Of a stretch of DNA of 64,000 bases, positions 1 to 10,427 are shown piece after piece. The translations under genes and the position numbers were made by a program. Source of the stretch: Methylobacterium sp. J-070 (GTDB taxonomy: Bacteria > Pseudomonadota > Alphaproteobacteria > Rhizobiales > Beijerinckiaceae); the NCBI RefSeq assembly GCF_022829385.1, contig NZ_JAKSXX010000144.1:17808-81807 (forward strand), given 5' to 3'. The notes under the pieces are model-generated. The model was not told the origin of the DNA. It did no database searches and saw only the letters and a list, made by a program, of their open reading frames with translations. Position 1 is the stretch's first letter, and each line of letters starts with the position of its first letter.

Positions 1-1
1 G

Positions 2-1006
2 CACGTCCGATATGCCCGCTGGCGCGAGACCCTGATGGACCGGGGCGTCCCCCTCGAGCAGGTGCGCACCGACGAGGGTCCCTTCGCGGGCAAGGTGGAG
101 ATCGCCAATGTCGGCCCGCTCCTCCTGACCCGCGTCTCGCACGGCGCGCTGCGCAGCGAGGCGACGCCCGATCTGATCCGGCGCAACGGCAAGGAGGGGA
201 CCTTCGTGGTGATCTTCAAGCTCGCCGGCGTGTCGAAGCGCAGCCAGGATGACCGCTCCTCCGTGCAGCGCGCCGGCGACTTCGTCCTGCTCGATCATCG
301 CCCCGCCGCACACGAGTCGAGCACCGGCAGCCAGACGCTCTTCATGGAACTGCCGCGCAAGCGCTTGGAGTCCGTGCTCGGCCCGGGCCGGCTGTACACG
401 TCCCTGACGGTGGGCCGGGATCTCGCCTCCACGATGCTGACGACGCAGTTCTTCCACAACCTGATCCGGGTGCACCACCAGCTCGATGCCGACATGGGGG
501 CCCGGATGCTGTCGGCCGGCACCGACCTGATCGTGGCCAGCATCGCCGAGCGGCTGTCGAAGGAGGTGCCGCGACCGCTTCAGGACACCCTGCTGATCCA
601 GCGGGCCAAGGCGTATGTCGAGGCCCACCTGGGCGACCCGAACCTCGACCCGCCGCAACTCGCCGCCGCCGTCGGGGTGTCGCTGCGCCGGCTCCAGGAA
701 GTGTTCCACGAGCGGAGCCAGCATATCTCCGACTGGATCTGGCAGCGTCGGCTGGAGGCGGTGAGCAGGCGCCTGTCGGATCCGGCCAGCGCCCATCTGT
801 CGATCGGCATGCTCGCCTACGAGAGCGGCTTCGCCAGCCAGGCGCATTTCTCGCGCCGCTTCAAGAGCCACCAGGGCATGAGCCCGCGGGAGTATCGCGT
901 CGCAGCCCTCACGGGCGTCCGCGAGGCGCCTCGACGCCTCCGCGCGATCGGCACGGGGCTGGACCTCGCGGGGGAGGCGGTGTGCGGTCGCCGACGGACC
1001 GCATGA
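2..1006 (+). CDS. AraC-family transcriptional regulator, 5' end outside window
   Basis: This is a DNA-binding regulator with an N-terminal AraC-type sensing domain and a C-terminal double helix-turn-helix. The HTH region is clear in the last third (PQLAAAVGVSLRRLQEVF, then YESGFASQAHFSRRFKSHQGMSP). The frame is open to the window edge, and the residues before the first ATG at 35 (RYARWRETL) match the usual AraC_binding_2 start, so the real start probably lies upstream and this is a partial gene. It faces the sulfonate operon tail to tail across about 100 bp. Its target is unknown; control of ssu is possible but nothing in the sequence shows it. Confidence 0.85.
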   Translation, partial: HVRYARWRETLMDRGVPLEQVRTDEGPFAGKVEIANVGPLLLTRVSHGALRSEATPDLIRRNGKEGTFVVIFKLAGVSKRSQDDRSSVQRAGDFVLLDHRPAAHESSTGSQTLFMELPRKRLESVLGPGRLYTSLTVGRDLASTMLTTQFFHNLIRVHHQLDADMGARMLSAGTDLIVASIAERLSKEVPRPLQDTLLIQRAKAYVEAHLGDPNLDPPQLAAAVGVSLRRLQEVFHERSQHISDWIWQRRLEAVSRRLSDPASAHLSIGMLAYESGFASQAHFSRRFKSHQGMSPREYRVAALTGVREAPRRLRAIGTGLDLAGEAVCGRRRTA

Positions 1007-1107
1007 CCGCCGGGCCCGGGCCGCCCTGCTCCGTCGCGGCTTGAGGCGCGTCGGCCGGGGCCGCATCTCCGCAGGCCGAACCGGCAGCGGCTGCGGCGGA
1101 AAACGCC

Positions 1108-2271
1108 CTATCGCCGCTGCGGCACGAGGTCGTTGGCGATGATCTCGCCGAACGGGCCGTCGTTGCGCGCCTGGGTCGCGGCCCGGCCCGTCGTCGCGCG
1201 CAGGGGCAGCTTCGGGAAGACCAGCTCGGCGAAGCGGTAGGCCTCCTCCAGGTGCGGGTAGCCCGACAGGATGAAGCGGTCGATGCCGAGATCGATATAG
1301 GCCTTCATCCGGTCCGCGACCTGATCGGCCGAGCCGACCAGCGCCGTGCCCGCACCGCCGCGGACGAGGCCGACGCCCGCCCACAGGTTCGGCGACACGA
1401 CGAGGCGGTCGCGGCGCCCGCCATGCAGCGCCATCATCCGGCTCTGGCCGACCGAGTCCTGGCGCTTGAGCGTCTCCTGCGCCTTCGCGATGGTGGCGTC
1501 GTCCACGCGGGAGATCAGGCGCTCGGCCGCGGCCCACGCCTCGGCCTCGGTCTCGCGGGCGATCACGTGCAGGCGGATGCCGTAGGAGAAGGTCTTTCCC
1601 TTCCGCGCCGCCGCCGCGCGGGCGGCGGCGATCTTCTCGGCGACCTGCTCCGGCGGCTCGCCCCAGGTCAGGTACACGTCGCAATGCTCGGCCGCGACCG
1701 CGATGCCGGCGGGCGACGAGCCGCCGAAATACAGCGGCGGGTAGGGCTTCTGCACCGGCGGGAAGATGAGCCGCCCGTTCTCGGCGCGCAGGTGCCGCCC
1801 CTCGAACGTCACCGTCTCGCCGGACATCAGCCCCCGCCAGACGTGCAGGAACTCGTCGGTGACGGCGTAGCGCTCGTCGTGGGCCAGGAACACGCCGTCG
1901 CCGGCCAGCTCCACCGGGTCGCCGCCGGTGACGACGTTGATGAGCAGCCGCCCGTCCGAGATCCGGTCGAGGGTGGACGCCATGCGCGCGGCGACCGAGG
2001 GCTCCAGCAGGCCGGGCCGCACGGCGACGAGGAAGCGCAGGCGCCGCGTCAGGGGGGCGAGCGCCGAGGCGATCACCCAGGAATCCTCGCACGAGCGCCC
2101 GGTGGGCAGGAGCACGCCGTAATAGCCGAGGTCGTCCGCCCCTTGCGCGATCTGCCGGAGGTAATCGAGGGTGACCGCGCGGGCGCCGTCCGCGGCGCCG
2201 AGGTAGCGCCCGTCGCCGTGGGTCGGCAGGAACCAGAGGACGTCGGCGCGCCCGTCGTTCGATGCGGTCAT
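1108..2271 (-). CDS. ssuD: FMNH2-dependent alkanesulfonate monooxygenase SsuD
   Basis: SsuD uses reduced FMN and O2 to cleave the C-S bond of alkanesulfonates, releasing sulfite and an aldehyde in the cytoplasm when sulfate is scarce. The 387-residue protein has the bacterial-luciferase-like TIM-barrel signature: [14 protein letters not shown] near the N terminus, [16 protein letters not shown] in the middle, and the C-terminal [18 protein letters not shown]. Length and motifs fit SsuD better than other LLM-class oxidoreductases. It is the last gene of the minus-strand ssuE-A-C-B-D operon, 18 bp after ssuB. The reduced flavin should come from SsuE. Confidence 0.95.
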   Translation of the reverse strand: MTASNDGRADVLWFLPTHGDGRYLGAADGARAVTLDYLRQIAQGADDLGYYGVLLPTGRSCEDSWVIASALAPLTRRLRFLVAVRPGLLEPSVAARMASTLDRISDGRLLINVVTGGDPVELAGDGVFLAHDERYAVTDEFLHVWRGLMSGETVTFEGRHLRAENGRLIFPPVQKPYPPLYFGGSSPAGIAVAAEHCDVYLTWGEPPEQVAEKIAAARAAAARKGKTFSYGIRLHVIARETEAEAWAAAERLISRVDDATIAKAQETLKRQDSVGQSRMMALHGGRRDRLVVSPNLWAGVGLVRGGAGTALVGSADQVADRMKAYIDLGIDRFILSGYPHLEEAYRFAELVFPKLPLRATTGRAATQARNDGPFGEIIANDLVPQRR

Positions 2272-2289
2272 GGTGGTCTTCCCTGTCGC

Positions 2290-3153
2290 TCAGGCGGCCT
2301 GAGACTGTCCGAGCAGGCGTTCGAGGATGCGCCCTTCGAGCGCCGCGAGGTCCGGGTCGCCGCGCCGCCGCGGGCGGGGCACGTCCACCCGCAGGTCGAG
2401 GGCGACGCGCCCGGCGTCGAGGACGAGGATGCGGTCGGCCAGGGCCACCGCCTCGCCGACATCGTGGGTGACCAGCAGCGCGGTGAAGCCTTGGGCCTGC
2501 CAGATGCGCGCGATCAGGTCCTGCATGCCGATCCGGGTCAGCGCGTCCAGCGCCCCGAGCGGCTCGTCGAGGGCGAGCAGGCCCGGCCCGCTGACGAGCG
2601 CGCGCGCGAGCGCCACCCGCTGCCGCTGGCCGCCGGACAGGGTCGCGGGCCACGCCCCGGCCTTGTCCGACAGCCCGACCTCGTCGAGCGCGGCGAGCGC
2701 CCTGTCCCGCCGCTCGGCGCGCGAACCGAGCCCGGTCAGCCCGACCGCGACGTTGTCGACGACCCGGGCCCAGGGCAGCAGGCGCGGCTCCTGGAACATG
2801 ATCCGCTTCGGCGGCGTGCCGCGGCGCGCCGCGGTGCCCGGCTTCTTGTCGGCCCCTTCGAGCAGGATCCGCCCGCGCGTCGGCTCCTCCAGGCCGAGGA
2901 TCAGCCGCAGCAGGGTGCTCTTGCCGCAGCCGGAGCGGCCGACCACCGCGGTGAAGCCGCCGGCCGGCAGGAACAGGTCGAGCCCGTCGAGCACGGGGGC
3001 GCCGCCGAAGTCCTTGTGCAGGTCGCGCACCGTGACGCCGATGCCGCGCGCGGTCGGCGCCTGCGGGGCCGGCATCCGCGCGGGACCGCGGTCTTCGCGG
3101 CGCTGCGAGACGGCGTCCGGCAGCGTTTCGCGAGGGAGGGCGTCGAGCAGCAT
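2290..3153 (-). CDS. ssuB: Aliphatic sulfonate ABC transporter ATPase SsuB
   Basis: This is the nucleotide-binding subunit of the sulfonate importer, 287 residues from the ATG at 3153. It shows Walker A (GRSGCGKST), a Q-loop (FQEPRLLPW), the signature LSGGQRQR, Walker B (LLALDEP) and the switch histidine in [19 protein letters not shown] is typical of the nitrate/sulfonate/taurine class. Its ATG overlaps the ssuC stop codon (ATGA), so the two are translationally coupled. The same frame stays open far upstream through ssuC, but that extension is out-of-frame shadow. Start chosen for the overlap and the normal family length. Confidence 0.94.
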   Translation of the reverse strand: MLLDALPRETLPDAVSQRREDRGPARMPAPQAPTARGIGVTVRDLHKDFGGAPVLDGLDLFLPAGGFTAVVGRSGCGKSTLLRLILGLEEPTRGRILLEGADKKPGTAARRGTPPKRIMFQEPRLLPWARVVDNVAVGLTGLGSRAERRDRALAALDEVGLSDKAGAWPATLSGGQRQRVALARALVSGPGLLALDEPLGALDALTRIGMQDLIARIWQAQGFTALLVTHDVGEAVALADRILVLDAGRVALDLRVDVPRPRRRGDPDLAALEGRILERLLGQSQAA

Positions 3154-3938
3154 CAGGCGCTCCTGTAGGCGGGGTTCCAGGCGAGGCAGGTGCGCTCGAC
3201 CTGCCGCGTCAGCGCGTCGGCGAGCTTGCCCAGGCCGGCGTAGATCAGGATCGCCAGCACCACGACGTCGACGAGCATGAACTCGCGCGCCTGCATCGCC
3301 ATGTAGCCGAGGCCCGAGGAGGCCGAGATCGTCTCGGCGACGATCAGCGTCAGCCACATGATCCCGAGGGCGTAGCGCAGGCCCACGAAGATCGACGGCA
3401 GCGCGCCGGGCAGGATCACGCGGCGGAAGAGCTCGGCGTTCGACATGCCGTAGACGCGGCCCATCTCGACCAGGGCCGGATCGACCGAGCGGATGCCGTG
3501 CAGCGTGTTCGCGTAGATCGGGAAGAACACGCCGAGCGCCACCAGGAAGAGCTTGGCCTCCTCGCCGATGCCGAACCACAGGATCACCAGCGGGATCAGC
3601 GACAGGTGGGGCACGTTGCGCACCATCTGCACCGAGGTGTCGGTCAGCCGCTCGGACAGGCGCGACAGGCCGTTGGCGAGCCCCAGCCCGAACCCGATGC
3701 CGCCGCCGACCAGGAAGCCCGCCAGCGCGCGCAGCGTGCTGACCCCGAGGTTGACCCAGAGCTCGCCGGTGCGCCCGGCCTCCCAGCCGGCATGGATCAC
3801 GTCGACGGGCGTCGGCATGAAGCGGTTGGAGACGAGCCCGGTCGAGACCGCGGCCTGCCATCCGGCCAGCACCGCGAACGGGACGAGCCAGGGCAGGCCC
3901 GCGTCGCGCAGGCGGTCGAGGGAGCGGGGGCGCATCAT
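3153..3938 (-). CDS. ssuC: Aliphatic sulfonate ABC transporter permease SsuC
   Basis: This is the inner-membrane permease of the sulfonate importer, 261 residues with about six hydrophobic segments. The segment [21 protein letters not shown] matches the EAA-loop region of BPD_transp_1 permeases of the nitrate/sulfonate group. It lies between ssuA (6 bp upstream) and ssuB (one-base overlap). It should form a dimer that couples to SsuB and receives substrate from SsuA. Confidence 0.94.
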   Translation of the reverse strand: MMRPRSLDRLRDAGLPWLVPFAVLAGWQAAVSTGLVSNRFMPTPVDVIHAGWEAGRTGELWVNLGVSTLRALAGFLVGGGIGFGLGLANGLSRLSERLTDTSVQMVRNVPHLSLIPLVILWFGIGEEAKLFLVALGVFFPIYANTLHGIRSVDPALVEMGRVYGMSNAELFRRVILPGALPSIFVGLRYALGIMWLTLIVAETISASSGLGYMAMQAREFMLVDVVVLAILIYAGLGKLADALTRQVERTCLAWNPAYRSA

Positions 3939-3944
3939 CCGGGA

Positions 3945-4883
3945 TCAGACCTTGTCGGGCCGCGTCCAGACCGCATCGGCGACGCGGACGGGTTTCGGGA
4001 TCAGCTTCAGCGCGTGGAAGCGGTCGGCGATCACCTGCTGCTCGGCCACCAGGCCCGCGCTCATCGGTCCGACGACGTAGTCGGTCCGGTCGACGGCGCG
4101 CCGGGTGGCGGGCAGCGGCACGCCGGTGCCCTGCGACAGCAGCGCCGCCACCGCGCCGCGGTTGTCCGTGCACCAGCGCGCGACCGTGCCGAGCGCATCC
4201 ACCGCCGCGGCGAGAACCGGCGCGCGGGCCTGGGCCAGCTCCCGGCTCGCGAGGAAGAAGTTGTTCTGCTTGGCGATGGCGTCGGCGAGCACCCGCACCC
4301 CGTCGCCGACTTCGGCGATCGCGAAGTACGGGTCCCAGATCGTCCAGGCGTCGATGCTGCCGCGCGCGAAGGCGGCGGCCGCGTCGGCGGGCGCCAGGGT
4401 CACCGGCTCGATGTCGGCGTAGGTCAGGCCGGCCTTCTCCAGCGCCGCCATGGTGAGGTTATGGGCGCTCGACGCCTTGGCGAAGGCGACGCGCTTGCCC
4501 TTCAGGTCGGCCAGCGTCCGGATCTCCGACCCCTTCGGCAGCAGGATCCCCGAGCCCGAACCGCCGCCGTCCTGCGCGGCGGCATAGACGAGGCTGCCGC
4601 GCGCGGCCTGGGCGAAGATCGGCGGGGCATCGCCGGTCTGACCGAAGTCGATTCCGTCGAGCGACAGGGCCTCGAGCAGCGGCGGTCCGAACGAGAACTC
4701 GACCCAGCGCACCTGGTGGCCGAACCGCTCCACGGCCGCCTCGATCGCCCCCTGCTGCTTGGCGACGACGAGGATGCCGTTCTTCTGGTAGCCGATGCGC
4801 AGCACGTTCGCCTCGGCGGCGCGCGCGCCCGCCGTGACCGACGCGGCAAGGGCGGCGGAGAGGAACGCGCGGCGGTCGAGCAT
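3945..4883 (-). CDS. ssuA: Aliphatic sulfonate-binding periplasmic protein SsuA
   Basis: This is the solute-binding protein of the sulfonate importer. It has an N-terminal [20 protein letters not shown] segment with a twin arginine, so Tat export is plausible, followed by [15 protein letters not shown] and [16 protein letters not shown], both typical of SsuA/TauA-type binding proteins. I take the ATG at 4883, which places the signal peptide directly at the N terminus; a GTG at 4895 overlapping the ssuE stop would add four residues. It lies between ssuE and ssuC in the operon. Confidence 0.92.
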   Translation of the reverse strand: MLDRRAFLSAALAASVTAGARAAEANVLRIGYQKNGILVVAKQQGAIEAAVERFGHQVRWVEFSFGPPLLEALSLDGIDFGQTGDAPPIFAQAARGSLVYAAAQDGGGSGSGILLPKGSEIRTLADLKGKRVAFAKASSAHNLTMAALEKAGLTYADIEPVTLAPADAAAAFARGSIDAWTIWDPYFAIAEVGDGVRVLADAIAKQNNFFLASRELAQARAPVLAAAVDALGTVARWCTDNRGAVAALLSQGTGVPLPATRRAVDRTDYVVGPMSAGLVAEQQVIADRFHALKLIPKPVRVADAVWTRPDKV

Positions 4884-4891
4884 GGCGCGCC

Positions 4892-5467
4892 TCACCCGGC
4901 CGCCGTCAGGGCCGCCGGGGCGGACTGCCCGCGGGCGGCCGCCAGCAGGGCGGCGAGCTGGCCGCCGGCCTGGACGACGCGCGCCCGCACCGCCGCGTCC
5001 GTCAGCGCGCCGTCGGTGAAGTCGGTCTCGGAGGCGTAGACCGCGGTCGGCACCTGGAGCGCGCCGAAGAAGCCGAACAGCGGGCGGAAGCCGTGCTCGA
5101 CCACGAGCGCGTGCCGAGCGCCCCCGCCGGTGGCGACGACCGCCACCGGCTTGTTGGCCAGTGCGCCCGGGTCGACGAGGTCGAACAGGTGCTTGAACAG
5201 GCCGGTGTAGCTGCCCTTGTACACCGGCGAGCCGACGATCAGCGCGTCGGCGGTCTCGATCGCCTCGATCACCCGGCGGGCCGGCAGCGGAAGCTGGTCG
5301 CGGGTCCAGGCCGCGCCGAGGCCGGGCCCGGCATCGACGAGATCGACGACGCGGCCGTCGACGGTCGCGTGTCGGGCGACCTCGCCCAGAACCGCCTCGA
5401 CGAGCGTCCGGGTCTTGGACGGTCGCTGCACGTTCGCGCTCAGTCCGACGAGTCTCGGGCGGGTCAT
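4892..5467 (-). CDS. ssuE: NAD(P)H-dependent FMN reductase SsuE/MsuE
   Basis: This flavodoxin-fold FMN reductase supplies FMNH2 to SsuD. The N-terminal GLSANVQRPSKTRTLVEAVL is the flavin phosphate-binding loop of the family, and ADALIVGSPVYKGSYTGLFKHLFDL is the conserved NADPH-dependent FMN reductase core. The ATG at 5467 gives 191 residues, the usual size, with GGAAAG upstream as ribosome binding site; the frame stays open further up, but that extension has no family counterpart. It is the first gene of the operon, so the promoter should lie in 5468-6028. Confidence 0.93.
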   Translation of the reverse strand: MTRPRLVGLSANVQRPSKTRTLVEAVLGEVARHATVDGRVVDLVDAGPGLGAAWTRDQLPLPARRVIEAIETADALIVGSPVYKGSYTGLFKHLFDLVDPGALANKPVAVVATGGGARHALVVEHGFRPLFGFFGALQVPTAVYASETDFTDGALTDAAVRARVVQAGGQLAALLAAARGQSAPAALTAAG

Positions 5468-6028
5468 CGCGGGTCTTTCCGGATTGCGGCTGGCCGATGA
5501 AGCGGAGGGGCCCGGCGCCCGTTGCGCTGGACCGTCCGAAACCATGACCGAAAGGTGCTGGTTCGACCGCCGGACGTCAATGAAACGGTCTTCCAAAGGC
5601 GCGGCCGTGGCCAGACGATCGTTCTGCCCGGCGGTGAAGACGAAGAATTTACGATGCGCGCCGTGCGGACTTACAAGCATATCGGCGCGTCCGGGCAGTC
5701 CGGGTCTCCGGCGGCGGCGCGCCGAATGCGCTGCCGCGTGCCGAGATCTGCGAACACCATCGGGAATCGACGGCCGGACGGGGACGATTCTTGTCCGGGC
5801 CGCCCGCGCGACCGGACCGGGACGCTCGTCTCCGAGTCCCGCGCCGACGGTCGGAGCCTCAGCTCTCGGGCCCGGTGCGCTGCTCCGGCGGCGAGCGGCC
5901 GGCGACCGGGTGGCGCTCAGCCCCTGACGTTCGCCGGGGCCGGCCCGGGCCCCGCCCCCGCGACGATGGAGAGCGCCCGCGCGCGGCTCCCGCTCGGGCG
6001 GACCGGTCCAACCCGGTCGGGAACGGTC
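5468..6028. promoter_or_regulatory. Upstream region of the ssu operon
   Basis: About 560 bp without a convincing gene lie between ssuE and the 3' end of the sensor kinase. The stretch around 5570-5690 is less GC-rich than its surroundings and is the likely place for the ssu promoter and a CysB/LysR-type operator, but I cannot assign -35 and -10 boxes or a specific binding site. Open frames crossing it have no recognisable product. Confidence 0.4.
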
Positions 6029-7672
6029 CTAGACCGAGGCCGCGGGCGGCCGCCGCCCGGTGCGCGCGGCGAGGATGACGGACCGCAGCTCTGCCGTTCG
6101 GACCGGCTTCGACAGGATCGTGACGTCCGGTGAGCCCAGGTCCTCGCGCACCCGCGCCTCGTCGTAACCGCTCATCACCACCGTCGGCACGTCGCGTCCC
6201 GCGCGGGTCCGGACCGCCGCGATGCAGTCCGTTCCGGTCACGCCGTTGCCCAGGTCGAAATCGGTGATGAGGAGGTCGAAATCGGCGACCGCTTCGGGGA
6301 TCGCGGGTTCGGCCTGAACCCGACAGCCCCATCTCCGCAGGAGGTTGGCGGTCGCCAGCCGCACGGCCTCGTCGTCCTCCACCAGCAGCACCCGCAGCCC
6401 GCTGATCGTCGCCGTCGGTTCGTGCGCGGGCCGGTCGGCGGCCGGCCTCGGCACCCGGGCGATCGGGAGGTTGCCGAGGGTCACGCAGGTCCCGCGCCCC
6501 GGCACCGAGCGCAGATCGACGGCGACGTCCAGGAGATCGCCCAGGCGGCGGACGATCGGCAGGCCCAGGCCGACGCCGTCGATGTCCCGGTCGCCCCGCC
6601 GGCGGACTTGGTAGAACTCCTCGAAGACCTTCGCCTGATGTTCGGTCGCGATGCCGGGCCCGCGATCGTAGACCTGGACGGCGAGCCTGCCGCCCCGGCG
6701 GCGGCATCCGATCAGGATCGGCCGGCCTGGCGCATACTTGATCGCGTTGCTCACGATGTTCTGCAGCATCGTCGTGAACAGCGCGCGGTCCGTGGTCACG
6801 ACGGCGTCGCAGGCCAGGCTGCGCAGCTCGGTCCCGCACAGCTGCGCGGCATCGGCGTTCTGGCGCCACACATCCTTGAGGATGTCGTCGATCGCGACCG
6901 GCTCGCGGCTGGGCTCGACCTTGCCGCTGTCGAGCGTGGAGATGTCCAGCAGGGACTTGAACAGGCGCGACACGCTCTGCAGGGACCGGTCGATGTTCTC
7001 GACCATCCGCAATTCCTCCGCCCCGAGCCTCGCGTCGCGCAGGCACGCGGTGAACAGGCTGATGGCGTGGATCGGCTGGCGAAGGTCGTGGCTCGCCTGC
7101 GCCAGGAACCGCGACTTGGACAGGCTCGCCTCCTGCGCGCGCGCATAGGCGCGGCGCAGGTGCTCGAGCAGGCTGTGGATGTAGGCCGGCACCAGGACGG
7201 TCGTGCTGACGAGCGTCATCACCATGAACGGGTTCTGGCGCCAATATGCGTTGAAGACCGTCGTCACGGCGATCGAGACAAGCGATGCCAGGGTCGAGAT
7301 TTTCAGATAGGCGACCCCGAAACGCAGGCCGTTCCCGACGGTGACCCAGATGAGAATGGAATAGAGCGGCGTGAAGGTCGCATCGCCAACCGACATGACG
7401 TATGTCAAGCCGCCGATATCGGCGGTGATGGTGATGAGACGTCGCGGAACGTTTTCGCCGGGACGGAGAGATATCCATCTCTCGACGATCAGGGAAAATA
7501 CCAAATACTGCAGGATGAAGTAAAAGACGCCCGTCTGGTACGGGGCAGCGGCGCCGATCTGGACCTGCGCGGCGCTGTAGAGGATCGCGACGCCGACGAT
7601 GATGATCCGGACGACGGCCTGGGATTTCTCGGTGTCGAAATCCTCGTCCGGGGTGTTGCGCCGCTCCGGCAT
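6029..7672 (-). CDS. Hybrid sensor histidine kinase with C-terminal receiver domain
   Basis: This 547-residue membrane kinase has about six hydrophobic segments in residues 20-185, a dimerisation/phosphoacceptor box SHDLRQPIHAISLF (His near 200), and HATPase motifs: N box NIVSNAIKYA, G1 YDRGPGIA, G2 GVGLGLPIV. A receiver domain follows (LRVLLVEDDEAV, phospho-Asp in LLITDFDLGNG, Lys in ILSKPV). The HDLRQP box and the receiver directly after the kinase resemble RpfC/NahK-like hybrids. The next gene upstream is a LuxR-type regulator about 100 bp away on the same strand, its likely partner. The signal is unknown. Confidence 0.92.
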   Translation of the reverse strand: MPERRNTPDEDFDTEKSQAVVRIIIVGVAILYSAAQVQIGAAAPYQTGVFYFILQYLVFSLIVERWISLRPGENVPRRLITITADIGGLTYVMSVGDATFTPLYSILIWVTVGNGLRFGVAYLKISTLASLVSIAVTTVFNAYWRQNPFMVMTLVSTTVLVPAYIHSLLEHLRRAYARAQEASLSKSRFLAQASHDLRQPIHAISLFTACLRDARLGAEELRMVENIDRSLQSVSRLFKSLLDISTLDSGKVEPSREPVAIDDILKDVWRQNADAAQLCGTELRSLACDAVVTTDRALFTTMLQNIVSNAIKYAPGRPILIGCRRRGGRLAVQVYDRGPGIATEHQAKVFEEFYQVRRRGDRDIDGVGLGLPIVRRLGDLLDVAVDLRSVPGRGTCVTLGNLPIARVPRPAADRPAHEPTATISGLRVLLVEDDEAVRLATANLLRRWGCRVQAEPAIPEAVADFDLLITDFDLGNGVTGTDCIAAVRTRAGRDVPTVVMSGYDEARVREDLGSPDVTILSKPVRTAELRSVILAARTGRRPPAASV

Positions 7673-7777
7673 CGGCGGCTCAGCCCCGGCCGGCCGCGGC
7701 GGCGGCCCGCCCGGCGGGGAAGCCCATCGCCGGGGACATCGGGATCCCGCGCGGTCCGGGCACGCGCTGCGGCCCGA

Positions 7778-8410
7778 TCATCCCCCCAACCCGGCAGACG
7801 CCGCCTTCGCGGCGGCGGCCGAGCGGGAGGTGACCTCGAGGGTCCGCAGCAATGCCGACACGTGGATGCGGACGGTGAAGGGAGAGATGTCCAGCTCCCG
7901 GGCGATCTCCTTGTTCGTGTACCCCAGGGCGACGAGGCGCAGGACGTCGCGCTGGCGCTGCGTCAGGGACGGCAGGGCACCGCGCTGCGGGACGAGGCCC
8001 GATGCGGGGCTGCACCTGATCACGTACTCCCCGTCGCGAATCGCCTCGATCGCGTCGGCGATCTCACGCGCGGGCAGCGATTTGCCGATGAACCCGTCGG
8101 CGCCCGCCGCCATCACGGTCCGGATCAGGGTCTCGTCCTCGATCATCGAGACGACGACGATCGAGGCCTTCCGGAACTCGTCGCGCAGCGCGCCGATGGA
8201 GGGCCCGGGATCGAGGCCGGGAAACAGCAGGTCGAGGAAGAAGGCGTGCGGCGGCGGCCCGGCGCGCGACAGCGCCAGAACCTGATCCATCGTGGCGGCC
8301 TCCAGCACGCGGGCCTGCGTGTAGAGCCGCTCGGCGATGTGCCTCATGCCCTCGCGGAACAGCGGATGGTCATCGGCGATGATGAGTGTGTCTCGCCTCC
8401 GGCCGGTCAT
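7778..8410 (-). CDS. LuxR/FixJ-type response regulator
   Basis: This two-domain regulator has a receiver ([14 protein letters not shown], acidic pocket in DLLFPGLD, Lys in FIGKSLP) and a C-terminal LuxR helix-turn-helix ([20 protein letters not shown], then [14 protein letters not shown]). The ATG at 8410 gives 210 residues; an in-frame extension to 8518 has no receiver homology. It is probably phosphorylated by the hybrid kinase encoded just downstream. Target genes are unknown. Confidence 0.9.
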   Translation of the reverse strand: MTGRRRDTLIIADDHPLFREGMRHIAERLYTQARVLEAATMDQVLALSRAGPPPHAFFLDLLFPGLDPGPSIGALRDEFRKASIVVVSMIEDETLIRTVMAAGADGFIGKSLPAREIADAIEAIRDGEYVIRCSPASGLVPQRGALPSLTQRQRDVLRLVALGYTNKEIARELDISPFTVRIHVSALLRTLEVTSRSAAAAKAASAGLGG

Positions 8411-8873
8411 TCCGCTCCCGTTCGCGGTATCGGCCTCAGCCCCCGCGCCCGGAACCGGGGCCGCATTGCCGGGCAAGACGCCCCGCCGGTCAAGGGACGA
8501 GCCGCAGGGCATCGGCATGCATCGGCCGGCTTTTCGGCGCGTACATGGAAGTCAATTCCCATCGAAAGGCAATCTTATGTCGTATCTCATGAGAATAATT
8601 ATTGGCCTCATACAAAAAGGCAGGGCGTCATGATCGTCCTCATCCTGGGTGCGCGGCGCCGCCTGGCGTCTGGGATCTGGCGGATGTCGACCATAGACCA
8701 TCAAGCCCGGTCCGGAGGCAAGTTCGCCGGCCGCGCCGCGCCGCGCTGGGCCGCGCCGCGCCGGGTGACCGCACCGCGAAGGCGCCCGCCCCCGCCCCGG
8801 GATCGCGACGCTCGGCGGCAGGGTCGGGCGCGCGGGTCCGAGGGCCGGCCCTACGCCGACGGAACGCCGGACC
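8411..8873. promoter_or_regulatory. AT-rich intergenic region upstream of the response regulator
   Basis: About 460 bp without a supported gene. A local AT-rich patch at 8550-8630 holds the 10-bp palindrome AATAATTATT (8594-8603) and is the likely promoter area for the minus-strand response regulator. The part near 8740-8770 is a GC-only direct repeat (GCCGCGCCGCGCC twice) and looks like simple sequence. I see no RNA gene. Confidence 0.35.
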
Positions 8874-10427
8874 TCATCGCGCGGCCCGTCCGTCCGCCGC
8901 GGCGGACCCGGGCAGGGGCGCCGACAGGCGGGTCGGCAGGTCGGTGAGCCGGAGGGACCGGCGCAGGGCCCGGGACAGGGCATCCACCAGCATGGTCAGC
9001 AGGGCGGTCGCCGCGATCAGCAGCGCGGCGACGTCGAGGCGCAGTTCGGAGATCGCGGCGTCGACGTAGAAGCCGAGCGTCGCCACGCCGAGGATGCCGA
9101 AGATCGCGCTCTCGCGCAGGATCAGCTCCCACCGGTAGAGCAGGTAGGCCAGGAACTGCCCGTAGAGCCGGGGCAGCGTCTCGTAGCTGTACAGGTTCAG
9201 GCCGGCCGGGGCATCGGCGCGGTAGGCGAGACCGTCGGCGTGGCGGCCCATCAGGTAGCCGACGATGCCGGCATTGTGGATCGTCAGCGCCAGGATGGCC
9301 GGCAGCATCGACGGACCGAGCAGCTGCAGCAGCACGTAGGCGAGCATGTATTCCGGCGTCGCGCGCACGACCACGAGGAGAACGCGCCCGAAGGGCTGCC
9401 CGACCGGCCCGGCGAAGCGGCGCGACGCCAGGGGGAACAGGAGCAGCGCGCCGAACGCCGTGGCGACCAGGGCGACCTGGGCGAGCACCAGGGTCTCGAC
9501 GGCGCCGGGCAGGATCTGCTGCGTCAGGATCGGCCGGAGCCAGAGCCAGAACCGGCCCCAGGTTTCCGGATCGCCGAGCGCGCCGGACCGGAGCGGGGCG
9601 GGGACGAGGTCGTGGCCGAGGAGGCGCCCCAGATTGGCGAGCCAGTCGGTCGCCCCGACCGTCCGGGGCAGGGCCAGCACGCTCGCCACGAGCAGGACCG
9701 GCAGGGTCGAGAGCCGCATCCACAGGCGGCGGGAGCCGATCAGGGCGTAGAACGTGAGGAGCAGGGCCCCGGCCTCGGCGTAGCGGCCCTGCCGGAAGGC
9801 GGATTCGAGGTGGAAGCCCATGGTCGGCAGGCCGATGAAGCCGAGCACCAGGGTCGAGCGCAGGGCGCATTCGAACCGGTAGAGCGTGTAGTGCCGGATC
9901 GCGCCGGCGACCTCCGGCAGGCGGGCATACGCGAAGGCCGAGACGGCGCCGGTCCCCTCCGGCAGGACCCGCAGGGCGGACAAATCCGCCTCCTCGATGA
10001 TCTCGGAATAGACCTTGGCGCAGATGCCCGCGTAGGGCAGCGCGATGGCGAGCACGCCGGTGGTCGCCGACAGCCCGAACACCTGCATCAGCAGCAGGGC
10101 CCAGAACAGCTCGTGGACCGCGCGCAGGCCGGCGCAGGCCAGCCGCAGGCTCCGGACCCGGGCGAAGGGGATGGCCAGGACGAAGCCGGCCCCGGCCCCG
10201 AGGCTCACCCCGAGGATCGCGAAGGCGACCGTGTAGACGATGCTCCGGACCTCCACCGCGGGGAAGTCCGGATGGATCAGGCCGGCCAGCAGGCGCTCGA
10301 GGTCGGCCCAGGGGTGGAGGCTGGTGACGGCGAGGTCGGAGGCGAGGAGCGCCGCCGCCGCGCCGGCGACGAACCAGCGGGTCGCCGCGGCGTAGCCCCA
10401 GCCGGGGGACAGGCGGTTCGCGCTCAC
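8874..10427 (-). CDS. PhnE-type ABC permease, two permease modules fused; putative selenate/phosphonate importer
   Basis: This 517-residue inner-membrane protein holds two consecutive PhnE-like permease modules. Each contains the family loop: ESAFRQGRYAEAG after GFIGLPTMGFHL in the first, and DAAISELRLDVAA after GILGVATLGFYV in the second. Single PhnE proteins are about 260-280 residues, so this is a natural tandem fusion that can provide the whole pore. It overlaps the ATPase gene by 4 bp. PhnDCE-like sets next to selD are known as putative selenate transporters, and the selD neighbour supports that reading. The substrate is not shown by sequence. Confidence 0.85.
   Translation of the reverse strand: MSANRLSPGWGYAAATRWFVAGAAAALLASDLAVTSLHPWADLERLLAGLIHPDFPAVEVRSIVYTVAFAILGVSLGAGAGFVLAIPFARVRSLRLACAGLRAVHELFWALLLMQVFGLSATTGVLAIALPYAGICAKVYSEIIEEADLSALRVLPEGTGAVSAFAYARLPEVAGAIRHYTLYRFECALRSTLVLGFIGLPTMGFHLESAFRQGRYAEAGALLLTFYALIGSRRLWMRLSTLPVLLVASVLALPRTVGATDWLANLGRLLGHDLVPAPLRSGALGDPETWGRFWLWLRPILTQQILPGAVETLVLAQVALVATAFGALLLFPLASRRFAGPVGQPFGRVLLVVVRATPEYMLAYVLLQLLGPSMLPAILALTIHNAGIVGYLMGRHADGLAYRADAPAGLNLYSYETLPRLYGQFLAYLLYRWELILRESAIFGILGVATLGFYVDAAISELRLDVAALLIAATALLTMLVDALSRALRRSLRLTDLPTRLSAPLPGSAAADGRAAR

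Noticed and set aside
1252..3168. A long plus-strand open frame across ssuD and ssuB
   Set aside because: Antisense shadow of two well-supported genes; composition is Arg/Gly/Ala-rich with no recognisable motif.
8735..8770. GC-only direct repeat (GCCGCGCCGCGCC twice) considered as a regulatory element
   Set aside because: Simple-sequence composition in a GC-rich genome explains it, and it is not placed at a promoter.
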